Part shown: positions 8,176 to 15,443 of the stretch, piece after piece | Layout of the letters: every line of letters starts with the position of its first letter | Position numbering within the stretch: position 1 is the stretch's first letter | Assembly (NCBI RefSeq): GCF_030816855.1 | Contig: NZ_JAUSYK010000001.1 | Span: 2,852,001 to 2,916,000, forward strand | DNA length: 64,000 bases | Reading direction: 5' to 3' | DNA from: Arthrobacter sp. B3I4 | Lineage (GTDB): Bacteria; Actinomycetota; Actinomycetes; Actinomycetales; Micrococcaceae | Notes under the pieces: generated by a model | Database searches by the model: none | What the model was told of the DNA's origin: nothing | Seen by the model: only the letters and a program-made list of their open reading frames with translations | Program-made: the position numbers and the translations under genes

Positions 8176-9153
8176 CTATCCCCACGCAGGCGGCAGCGGT
8201 GACCGGTCGGTAATCGACGGGTCGGACGGAAGGCTGCTGTTGCGGAAGTGCAGGCGTGACGCGGGAAGCCAGACCAGGACGGCGGCGGCCGCACCGCCGA
8301 GCAGCGGAAGCCCCTGCGAGAGAACGGTGAGAAGGACCGCCCCCGGCAGCCCGCCCGGAGGCGTGCTGCCGGGGCTCATGGAGGAAACGCCGGCGAGTGT
8401 GGCGAGCACCATAAGCCCAAGGCCGGCCAGCGGGATCACCGTAACGATGTAGCGGCTGAACGGCTTCGCCCGCCGGACCGCCCTCGCGCAGACAAGGTCG
8501 GCTGCGGCCGCCGCGGCGAGCGTCAGCCACAACAGCAGCGCCGGGGCTGGGTTCGCACCGGAACCCAGGGTTCCCGCCAGGAGGGTCATGCCCAGCACGG
8601 CCTGGAGTGCGGCGATGACACCGGAAACAACCAGGAGCCAGACTGCACCAGCCAGCGGCCACGGCAAGCGGCCGCTCCCGGCGCCGGAAGAGGCCGGCGG
8701 CTCCGGCAGACCCGCCCTGCGCCGGGCAAGGTACCGGTGGGCAGGGGGCAGCCACATGAGCACCGTTGCGGCCAACGCACCGGCACAGACCGCCCCGACG
8801 GGCGACAGCAACACCTGCGCCCACGGCACTTCACCGACGGGCGGACCGCCCCGAAAGAAGATGACTGCCGGAAGGATCAACGCGAATAGAGTCAGGACAA
8901 GCCGCGCCGGCCGCACCCCGCGCCCGAGGAGGACCGACAGGACGCCGGCTGCGACGAAGACGGCCTCGCTGCCAAGGCTGAGCGCAAGGGCCGGGAGGTA
9001 CGTCGCCACGGGTATCGTCCCGCCGAAGGCGAGGACGATCAGCAGCCCCATGAGGGACCAGAGCGTTCCAAGAATGCCGAGAAACAGCCAGACGGCGGCG
9101 GAAATTCTCAGGACTACCGGAACATCGACCGGCCGGCTTTCATCGTTCCCCAT
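8176..9153 (-). CDS. Integral membrane protein of unknown function
   Basis: A 325-residue, strongly hydrophobic protein with about eight predicted membrane helices and a short polar N-terminus. A cytoplasmic loop of about 25 polar residues (near 145-170) follows the fourth helix, and the C-terminus is polar. I recognise no catalytic or transport motif and no family. ATG 9153 is the natural start. It converges on fadB and lies just downstream of the ECF operon on the same strand, about 50 nt after ecfA, so read-through from that operon is possible. Nothing ties it to the importer by sequence. Confidence 0.6.
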   Translation of the reverse strand: MGNDESRPVDVPVVLRISAAVWLFLGILGTLWSLMGLLIVLAFGGTIPVATYLPALALSLGSEAVFVAAGVLSVLLGRGVRPARLVLTLFALILPAVIFFRGGPPVGEVPWAQVLLSPVGAVCAGALAATVLMWLPPAHRYLARRRAGLPEPPASSGAGSGRLPWPLAGAVWLLVVSGVIAALQAVLGMTLLAGTLGSGANPAPALLLWLTLAAAAAADLVCARAVRRAKPFSRYIVTVIPLAGLGLMVLATLAGVSSMSPGSTPPGGLPGAVLLTVLSQGLPLLGGAAAAVLVWLPASRLHFRNSSLPSDPSITDRSPLPPAWG

Positions 9154-9203
9154 GCCGCCATGGTTCGTTGCGGGCGCCGTTCCGGGTAGGGTCCCAAGAC
9201 CCG

Positions 9204-10781
9204 TCAGGCGTTCCGCAGTTTCCCCCCGTCGAGCTCAAGGACGCGGTGCGCCAAGGCCCGGGCGTACTCACGGTCGTGGCTGACCAGAACGACGGCCGCC
9301 CCCCGGGCCGCGGCGGCGGCCACCGCCTCGTGCAGCAGTTCAAGCCCGTGCCGGTCCAGTCCTACTGTGGGCTCATCCAGCGCGATGACGGCGGGCTGGC
9401 GGGCCAGGACTGTCGCCAGCGCCAGCAGCCGCTGGCTGGAGGAGGGCAGCTCCGCCGGGTGTGCGTGCGCGGCGGCGGCGAGGCCGACGGCGGCCAGCGC
9501 CCCCCGGGCACGGCCGGCAGCCGCCTCCGGTGCCTCCGCGCCGGGAAGCCGGCGCAGCCCGAAGCTGACCTCCCGCAATACCGTCCGTTCGAAGAGCTGG
9601 TCACGCGGCTGCTGGAAAAGCAGCCCCACCGAGGCGGCGGTGCGGCCGGTCGGAATGCCCTCAATGCTTGTGCCGTGCACGAGCACCTCGCCCGCCTGCG
9701 GTCGCAACAGCCCGTTGAAGTGACGCAGCAGCGTGGATTTGCCGGTGCCGTTGGGGCCGGTGATGGCGACGATTTCCCCCGGCCGGACGGTCAGGTCAAG
9801 GTCCCGCAGCAGAGCGGTGGGCCCGTACCCAAAGCTGACGCCCCGCAGTTCGAGGAGCGGGGCCGCGGCGCTTGCAGCCGCGGCGCTTGCAGCCGCGGTG
9901 GTGGCAGCCGCGGTGGTGGCAGGGGCGGGCACGTGTGTTCGGTCTAAGGCCCAGGGGGCGGCCTCCGTCACGACACCGGCGTCCCGGAGAGCGGCGCCGC
10001 CGGCCAGCCCGGCCGGAGCCCCGGCCGCGGTCGCGGTGCCGCCGTCCAGCACGAGCCAGTGTCGGGCGCTGCGGGCCAGAGCGTCGGCCGTCTGGCTCAG
10101 CAGCACGACGGCGGTTCCGGCGTCGAGCAGGCCCCTCACCAGCTCCTCCAGTTGGCCGGCCCCTGCAGCGTCCAGGGACGCCAGTGGGTCGTCCAGGATG
10201 AGTACTTCGGGTCCGCAAATCACCGCGCAGGCGACCGCCAGCCGGCGCAGCTCCCCACCGGAGAGCTCGGCGGGGTTCCGTTCCAGCAGTGCGCCCAGGC
10301 CTGTCCGCTCGGCGGTCCGCGCCACCTGCCGGATCATGTCCGCGCGGGGCACGGCCCGGTTCTCCAAACCGAAGGCCAGTTCCTCCGCCACGGTGGTGCG
10401 CACCGTTGACAGGATCGCCGCGGCGTCCTGCGGTACGTAGCCGACCCGGCCGGACCAGGCAGCCGGGTCGATTCGGGGGTCCGCGCTGCGGCCGAGGAAC
10501 GTCAGGACGTCCGCGCCCAGGGCAAGGGATCCCTGCAGGGTCCCGGAATGGCCGGCGCGGAGCCAGCCGGCGAGCAGTTTGCCGAGCGTAGTCTTGCCGC
10601 TGCCCGACCCGCCGAGCACGGCCGTGAGGGTGCCCGGCCGGACAGACAGCTGCACGTCGCGCAGCACAGCCACGGATTCGCCGTGGTAACGGAAACTGTC
10701 GATCCGCGCAGCCGCGGCCGGTGGCGGCGGGTTGGCGTCCGAGGCCCATGCGCCGCGCCGCCAAGGTTCCGGTGCGCTCAT
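9204..10781 (-). CDS. ECF transporter ATPase, two fused ATP-binding domains
   Basis: A 525-residue energy-coupling-factor ATPase with both ABC domains in one chain. Domain 1 has Walker A GGSGSGKTT at 57-65, signature LSGGE at 173-177 and Walker B VLILDD at 193-198. A linker at about 283-308 is Ala/Thr-rich and encoded by a 4 x 15-bp tandem repeat (9862-9921). Domain 2 has Walker A GPNGTGKST at 342-350 and a Walker B-like ALDEP near 467-471. Its signature is degenerate, LPSSSQ at 445-450 instead of LSGGQ, so one composite ATP site may be inactive or regulatory. The start overlaps the ecfT stop. It powers the S/T membrane module encoded upstream. Confidence 0.9.
   Translation of the reverse strand: MSAPEPWRRGAWASDANPPPPAAAARIDSFRYHGESVAVLRDVQLSVRPGTLTAVLGGSGSGKTTLGKLLAGWLRAGHSGTLQGSLALGADVLTFLGRSADPRIDPAAWSGRVGYVPQDAAAILSTVRTTVAEELAFGLENRAVPRADMIRQVARTAERTGLGALLERNPAELSGGELRRLAVACAVICGPEVLILDDPLASLDAAGAGQLEELVRGLLDAGTAVVLLSQTADALARSARHWLVLDGGTATAAGAPAGLAGGAALRDAGVVTEAAPWALDRTHVPAPATTAAATTAAASAAAASAAAPLLELRGVSFGYGPTALLRDLDLTVRPGEIVAITGPNGTGKSTLLRHFNGLLRPQAGEVLVHGTSIEGIPTGRTAASVGLLFQQPRDQLFERTVLREVSFGLRRLPGAEAPEAAAGRARGALAAVGLAAAAHAHPAELPSSSQRLLALATVLARQPAVIALDEPTVGLDRHGLELLHEAVAAAAARGAAVVLVSHDREYARALAHRVLELDGGKLRNA
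9862..9921. repeat. 4 x 15-bp tandem repeat in the ECF ATPase linker
   Basis: Two copies of GCCGCGGCGCTTGCA are followed by two copies of GCCGCGGTGGTGGCA. The unit is a multiple of three, so copy-number change would lengthen or shorten the Ala-rich linker between the two ATPase domains without breaking the frame. Confidence 0.85.
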
Positions 10782-11524
10782 CCCCGCACGGGCCAGCTGG
10801 AGCTAAGCCGCAGCACGACGGCGGACGCGGCGAGCAGGAGCGCTGCGGCGCGGAACAGCCGCTGCCCGGGCGGGTCAGCGACTTGCCGGTAGCTGGTCCG
10901 CGGCCCCTTGTTGCTGAAGCCGCGCGCGTCGAGGGCCTGGGCGCGCACTCCGGCGTCCTCCACCAGGCCCAGGACCAGCGGGACCGACTGCAACCGCACC
11001 GCAGCGACCCGGGACAGCAGCCCGCCGCCGACGACCAGACCGCGCGCCTCCTGGGCGTGCCGGATCCGCTCCAGCCGGCGGGCGATCTCCGGGACCAGGG
11101 TCAGGGTGGAGGCGAGGACGAAACTGAACTGCGGCGGGATCCGCCGTGCCACCAGGGCGGTCAGCAGATCCGGCACGCTGACGGTCAGGGAGAACAGCAG
11201 GAACACCAGGACAGAGGCGCCGGTCCGGGAGGCAAGCTCCAGGGCGAAACCGAGCCCCTCGGCAGTGACCCGCGCCGGGCCCCACTGCGCCAGCACTGTG
11301 CGGCCTTCCGGGAAGAACAGGCCGTGCAGCACCAGCAGGGACAGGAACAACGGCGCAAGGATGACCGCCGCCGCCCCCAGCATCCGCCGCGCTACGCCCG
11401 CGCGCGCGGCAAGCAGCACGGCAGCCAGGGCCACGGTAACGGACAGCGGCCAACTGGCGGCCGCCGTCGTGATGACAGCGGCACAGCAGGCCGCCGTGAG
11501 CGCCGTGAGCGGGTGCAGGCGCAC
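10778..11524 (-). CDS. ECF transporter transmembrane T component (EcfT)
   Basis: A 248-residue coupling membrane protein that links the substrate-binding S component to the ATPases. Hydrophobic helices fill the first 125 residues. The two hallmark Ala-Arg-Gly coupling-helix motifs are both present, at 160-162 (EARGL) and 200-202 (DARGF). The start is GTG, two codons after the end of the S-component gene, and the stop overlaps the ATPase start (ATGA). It therefore belongs to a dedicated (group I) ECF transporter operon rather than a shared module. Confidence 0.9.
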   Translation of the reverse strand: MRLHPLTALTAACCAAVITTAAASWPLSVTVALAAVLLAARAGVARRMLGAAAVILAPLFLSLLVLHGLFFPEGRTVLAQWGPARVTAEGLGFALELASRTGASVLVFLLFSLTVSVPDLLTALVARRIPPQFSFVLASTLTLVPEIARRLERIRHAQEARGLVVGGGLLSRVAAVRLQSVPLVLGLVEDAGVRAQALDARGFSNKGPRTSYRQVADPPGQRLFRAAALLLAASAVVLRLSSSWPVRG

Positions 11525-11527
11525 GGC

Positions 11528-12352
11528 CTACGCTTCGGCGGTGGCCGGTGCCTTGCCGGCGAGCACCCGGAAGCGGCGGACGAAGGCGAACTGGAACGTG
11601 GTGCGCCGCGGCAGGGCATAAGCCAGCAGGGCGGCGATGGTGAAGACGATCGCCTTGTCCATCGGGTCCGAGATGAGGGCCTGCTTGGTGATGGCTGCCA
11701 GCAGGGTGTCACCCATGGCCCGGAAGGCACTAACTACCGCGCCGGTGCCCAGGCCGGCGGTCCCGCCGTACACGAACGCGGCGATCGGCGCGGAGACGAC
11801 GCCGGCGAGGATGCCGGTGACGAAGCCCGCCACCGGGGCGAGGTAGAACCGGCGGAACAAGCCGCTACGCGCGGCGAGGCCGGCGAGGCAGCCGATCAGC
11901 GCCGCACCGGCGGCGAACGGCAGGACGGTGGGGTTGAAGAAGGACCAGACGATGCTGCCGAGCACGCCCGTGGCGGCGCCCGCGGCCGGGCCGGCGAGCA
12001 CGGCGATCAGGACCGTTCCGACGGCGTCGAGGTAGAACGGCAGCCCGGTGGTGCCCATCAGCTGGCCGAGGACCACGTTGAGCGCGATCGCGACCGGCAT
12101 CAGCACGAGGGTGGACGTGGGCAGCACCGGCAGCACCGCGACGAGCAGCAGCACCGCACCCAGCAGGAAGCCGCCGAGGGCGACGAGGGCCGAGAAGCTG
12201 GCCGGACCATCGGCGAGCTCCACCGGCTGGGTGAGGACGAGGAATACGTAAGTCGCGGCAATCGCGGCGGCACCGGCGATTTCGAGCAGCCGGCGGCGCG
12301 GGCCGCCGCTGCGGGAGCCGGCGTCGGGAAGGGTCAGGGACGGGGATGACAT
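11528..12352 (-). CDS. ECF transporter S component, substrate unknown
   Basis: A 274-residue, very hydrophobic protein with six or seven predicted membrane helices and a 25-residue polar leader. It lies between a nucleoside hydrolase gene (64 nt upstream) and ecfT (3 nt downstream), which marks it as the substrate-capture subunit. I cannot match it by eye to BioY, ThiT, RibU or another S component of known specificity. The nucleoside hydrolase partner suggests a nucleoside- or nucleobase-derived compound; this is inference. The 64-nt gap upstream shows no recognisable riboswitch. Confidence 0.82.
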   Translation of the reverse strand: MSSPSLTLPDAGSRSGGPRRRLLEIAGAAAIAATYVFLVLTQPVELADGPASFSALVALGGFLLGAVLLLVAVLPVLPTSTLVLMPVAIALNVVLGQLMGTTGLPFYLDAVGTVLIAVLAGPAAGAATGVLGSIVWSFFNPTVLPFAAGAALIGCLAGLAARSGLFRRFYLAPVAGFVTGILAGVVSAPIAAFVYGGTAGLGTGAVVSAFRAMGDTLLAAITKQALISDPMDKAIVFTIAALLAYALPRRTTFQFAFVRRFRVLAGKAPATAEA

Positions 12353-12416
12353 GGGATGGTCCTTCGGCAGGGGTGTACAGACATCCGCCTCATGTCACCT
12401 CGGCGCGGGTACCATC

Positions 12417-13511
12417 TTAGCCGTCCGCAGTGGTTCCCGGTTCCCGGCGCTGGGCCGGTGGCCGCGGCTGCCCGCCGGGCAGGGAACGGGCCAGTGCCCC
12501 CACCGAGGAAATTAACTCGTCGAAGCAGGCCTCCGGGTGGTTGCCGGTCACGATCCTGGCGTTTGGCGGCAGCCCCCACAGGCCGCGGAAGTCGGCCACC
12601 GTAGTGCCGGCCAGCAGCGGCGAGTCCGTCTCGACGTCGACGGTGGCCGCCCGGGTGCTGAAGGGAGTCCGGCCGACGGCGGCACAGGCGGCGAATGCGT
12701 CGTGCATGTGCGCCACGTACCCCTGGTCGTAGAGCCGGTGGAACTCCAGGTAGAACCGGATCGCGTCGGAGAGGCAGGCCACCAGCGGATTGCTGGACGT
12801 GCTCCGCAGGCCTTCGGGCTGCTCCGGGAGCACCAGTTCGGGTTCCGCGGCCCCGGCGGCGTCGCCGAGCCGACGCAGATGCTCCGGCTGCATTTCGATC
12901 CGTTCCGTGGTCTCCAGCGCGCAGACGACCGGCAGTTTGTCCTCGGGCATCCCGCGGTAGGCGGCGTAGACCTCCTTGGCCGCGTGCGGGTCCACTGAGG
13001 TGTTCCACTCCGCCGTCGGCGTCGTGTTGCCCTGGTAGTAGAAGCTGCCGCCCATGATGACGAGGCCCTTGAGCAGGCGCGGCAGCTCCGGTTCCCGGCG
13101 CAGCGCGAGGGCGAAGTTGGTCAGCGGTCCGGTGATCAGCCCGGTGATCTCCCCCGGGTGCGCCCGGACTTCCTCCACCCAGACGTCGACGGCGTGCCGG
13201 GGTGAGATGGCCTGGGCGGGGTCCGGCAGCCTGGCGTAGCCAATCCCCTGCGGCCCGTGGGTCTCCTCGGTGGTGACAAGGGGGATCTCCAGCGGGACCT
13301 CGGCCCCGACGGCGACCTCGATGCCTTCGCGCCCGCACAGCTCCAGCAGGGACAGGCTGTTAAGCGCGACCTGCCTGGCCCCGACGTTGCCGGCGGTGCA
13401 GGTGATGGCAGCCAGCCGCACCTCCGGCCGGGACAGCAGGTAGACGATCGCCAGGGCGTCGTCGATGCCGGTGTCGACGTCGATCAGGATCGTATGCGCG
13501 GCGGAGGACAT
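12417..13511 (-). CDS. Nucleoside hydrolase (IunH superfamily)
   Basis: A calcium-dependent N-ribohydrolase that splits ribonucleosides into base and ribose. The N-terminal metal-binding signature DVDTGIDD is intact, at residues 11-18 counted from the chosen ATG. A GPLTNFAL block near 127-134 also fits the superfamily. Length is 364 residues, longer than the usual 310-330, with a Pro/Arg-rich tail. ATG 13511 is preferred because GGAGG sits about 10 nt upstream; a GTG at 13520 adds three residues. It is the first gene of the ECF importer cluster, so the enzyme probably processes the imported compound or releases the transported moiety. Nucleoside specificity is not readable. Confidence 0.88.
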   Translation of the reverse strand: MSSAAHTILIDVDTGIDDALAIVYLLSRPEVRLAAITCTAGNVGARQVALNSLSLLELCGREGIEVAVGAEVPLEIPLVTTEETHGPQGIGYARLPDPAQAISPRHAVDVWVEEVRAHPGEITGLITGPLTNFALALRREPELPRLLKGLVIMGGSFYYQGNTTPTAEWNTSVDPHAAKEVYAAYRGMPEDKLPVVCALETTERIEMQPEHLRRLGDAAGAAEPELVLPEQPEGLRSTSSNPLVACLSDAIRFYLEFHRLYDQGYVAHMHDAFAACAAVGRTPFSTRAATVDVETDSPLLAGTTVADFRGLWGLPPNARIVTGNHPEACFDELISSVGALARSLPGGQPRPPAQRREPGTTADG

Positions 13512-13561
13512 GCCGGTCACGCCTCCGCCGCTCCCCTCCGTCGGGCTTCCGTCTGTGCCGA

Positions 13562-14539
13562 TCAGAACAGGGCGACCTTGGGCGTGCGGGGGAAGATCTC
13601 GTCGAGTTCGGCCAGTTCGGCGGCGTCGGGTACCCAGGCGATGGCGGCTGCGTTTTGCCGGACCTGCTCGGGCCGGGTGGCGCCGGCGATCACGCTGCTG
13701 ACGGACGGCTGCGCAGCGAGCCAGGAGAACGCGACCTGGATTTCGCTCAGGCCCCGTTCAGCGGCGAAAGCGGAGAACTTCTCCAGCTGGTCCCAGTCGG
13801 CGTCGTGCACCAGGTTGGTGCGGGTGTGGCTCAGGCGGGACCCTTCCGGCGCCTGCCCTGGGGAGTACTTGCCGGTGAGCAGGCCGTTGGCCAGCGGGAA
13901 GTAGGGCAGCACGCCCAGGCCGTAGGCCTCGGCGGCCGGGGTCACCTCAAGCTCGGCCCGGCGGTCCAGCAGGTTGTAGTGGTTCTGGCTGGAGATGAAG
14001 CGGGCGCCGCCGCGGGCGCGGGCGACGAACTCGGCTTCCGCGATCTGCCAGCCGGCACGGTTGGAGTGGCCGATGTAGCGGACCTTGCCGCTGGTGACGA
14101 GCTCATCGAGGGCCGCGAGCGTCTCATCGATGGGCGTGAGCGGGTCCGGAGTGTGGAACTGATAGAGATCGATCCAGTCCGTGCCAAGCCGCCGCAGGGA
14201 CGCCTCCGCCGCGCGGATGATGTAGCTACGCGAACCGCGGGCCCCGAAGTCGTTGCCGTTGGCACCGCCCATGTCCAGGCCGAACTTGGTGCCGATCACC
14301 GCGTCATCCCGGCGGTTGCCGAGGGCCTTGCCGAGCATGGTTTCGCTCAGCCCCGGCTCGCGGCCGTAGGCGTCGGCGACATCGAAGAAGGTGATCCCGG
14401 CGTCCAGCGCCGCATGCACGACGGCGTCGGTTCCTTCCTGCGACTCGGTGGCGGTGTTGGCCCGGCCCAGGTTGTTACACCCGAGTCCCACGGCAGATAC
14501 GGTCAGTCCGGAATGTCCTACACGGCGGTAATCAGTCAT
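13562..14539 (-). CDS. Aldo/keto reductase
   Basis: A 325-residue NADPH-dependent aldo/keto reductase with a TIM-barrel fold. The catalytic tetrad is visible: D53 and Y58 (FFDVADAYG), K85 (IGTKFG) and H129 (LYQFHTPD). Later barrel segments (GHSNRAGWQ, PYFPLANGLLTGKY) also fit the family. The frame runs open upstream, but ATG 14539 is the start: homology begins there and a TAGGCT -10 box lies 7 nt before it. The nucleoside hydrolase gene follows 50 nt downstream on the same strand, so both may share a transcript. Substrate unknown. Confidence 0.92.
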   Translation of the reverse strand: MTDYRRVGHSGLTVSAVGLGCNNLGRANTATESQEGTDAVVHAALDAGITFFDVADAYGREPGLSETMLGKALGNRRDDAVIGTKFGLDMGGANGNDFGARGSRSYIIRAAEASLRRLGTDWIDLYQFHTPDPLTPIDETLAALDELVTSGKVRYIGHSNRAGWQIAEAEFVARARGGARFISSQNHYNLLDRRAELEVTPAAEAYGLGVLPYFPLANGLLTGKYSPGQAPEGSRLSHTRTNLVHDADWDQLEKFSAFAAERGLSEIQVAFSWLAAQPSVSSVIAGATRPEQVRQNAAAIAWVPDAAELAELDEIFPRTPKVALF

Positions 14540-14546
14540 GGGAGTC

Positions 14547-14552
14547 AGCCTA
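14547..14552 (-). promoter_or_regulatory. -10 box of a leaderless-type promoter for the aldo/keto reductase
   Basis: TAGGCT on the minus strand, separated from the ATG by 7 nt (GACTCCC). No ribosome binding site is visible. Confidence 0.5.
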
Positions 14553-14580
14553 TAACGGCTGCACCGATGTTCTGGCCAGC

Positions 14581-14799
14581 CTAACCGGCGGGGAGTTCCA
14601 GCCCGCGTTCGTCCATCGCTTCCTGGAGCTGGGCGAGGGTCCGGGGGCAGATTCCGGGCATCGCGGCCAGCCTGCGCTGACCCAGGGGTACGAGGTGTTC
14701 GAGGGTCTCGACCCCGGCGTGGGCGAGTGAACGGCGTGCCGGCGCCGCCAGGCCTGCGGGAAGCGGGGTGCTGCCGGGTTGTGGGAATTTTCGCGTCAT
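14581..14799 (-). CDS. Small helix-hairpin-helix protein resembling the RNA polymerase alpha C-terminal domain
   Basis: A 72-residue basic protein. Residues about 12-65 (LPAGLAAPARRSLAHAGV, then LPGLGQRRLAAMPGI-like) follow the helix-hairpin-helix pattern found in the alpha subunit C-terminal domain of RNA polymerase and in some DNA-binding proteins. It could bind DNA or another nucleic-acid enzyme. It is transcribed towards the aldo/keto reductase gene, 41 nt before that start. The fold assignment is by pattern only; function unknown. Confidence 0.6.
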   Translation of the reverse strand: MTRKFPQPGSTPLPAGLAAPARRSLAHAGVETLEHLVPLGQRRLAAMPGICPRTLAQLQEAMDERGLELPAG

Positions 14800-14865
14800 T
14801 GCGGTGCCTTCCGTTGGCTTGCCCCCAAACTGATGTGAATCCAGGTCCGGCTTCGGGCCGGCGCC

Positions 14866-15423
14866 TCAGAGCGTGAAGCTGCCGGCCGGCCGGGCCGAGT
14901 GCTTGAGTTTGAAGTCCTTCCCGTCGAACGGCGCGGCACCGATGCTCAGCTTGGTGAAGTCCAAGTCCTCGCCGCGGATGCAGACCTTGATGGCATTGAC
15001 CGTCTTGTTGACGTCCGGGGTGAGGCAGAAAATGTTGAGCTTGGACTCGGAAAACTCGGAGCGGTCCACGACGCCGAGGCCGCGCCAGGCGAGGTGGCTG
15101 ATCAGCGCGTCCTTGGCCTTTTCCTCGAGGTACCGGTCGCGGCTGGTGCCGCCCTTGGTCTTGAGCGCGTACTGCGCCACCACCCAGAACTGATCCTGCT
15201 CCAGGATCTCCGCGTAGCCGTCCTCCGCACACTGCGCCGCGAACGCCGCCATGAGACCCTCTCCCGCCGCCGCGTCCGGCGCCTCGGTCTCCTCGGTGCT
15301 GCTCTGGTGGCCGACGACGCCGTGGTTCATCACGAACTCGGAGTACTCCTCGTCGATCCAGGCCTCCCGGAAGTGCAGGACTCCCTCGTCATCGCGCTTA
15401 TAGACCCGGATGATGCCGCTCAT
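14866..15423 (-). CDS. Conserved hypothetical protein downstream of dxs
   Basis: A 185-residue soluble, acidic protein beginning MSGIIRVYKRDDEG; I do not recognise a named family. The N-terminal third looks like a small beta-rich domain, an acidic linker (STEETEAPDAA) lies near residues 43-53, and the C-terminal half has repeated short beta-type strands. ATG 15423 is chosen for AAGGGA about 8 nt upstream. A GTG at 15447 would overlap the dxs stop (GTGA) and add eight residues. The close spacing to dxs suggests co-transcription, with no evidence of a role in isoprenoid synthesis. Confidence 0.75.
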   Translation of the reverse strand: MSGIIRVYKRDDEGVLHFREAWIDEEYSEFVMNHGVVGHQSSTEETEAPDAAAGEGLMAAFAAQCAEDGYAEILEQDQFWVVAQYALKTKGGTSRDRYLEEKAKDALISHLAWRGLGVVDRSEFSESKLNIFCLTPDVNKTVNAIKVCIRGEDLDFTKLSIGAAPFDGKDFKLKHSARPAGSFTL

Positions 15424-15443
15424 GGACGTCCCTTCGTTGTCAG

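Noticed and set aside
10721..12349. A 542-codon plus-strand frame opposite the ECF operon
   Set aside because: Low-complexity Arg/Gln/Gly translation; the minus strand has recognised S, T and ATPase genes covering the interval.
12353..12416. A possible TPP or other vitamin riboswitch before the ECF S component
   Set aside because: The gap is only 64 nt and lacks the conserved TPP pairing elements; no aptamer could be recognised.
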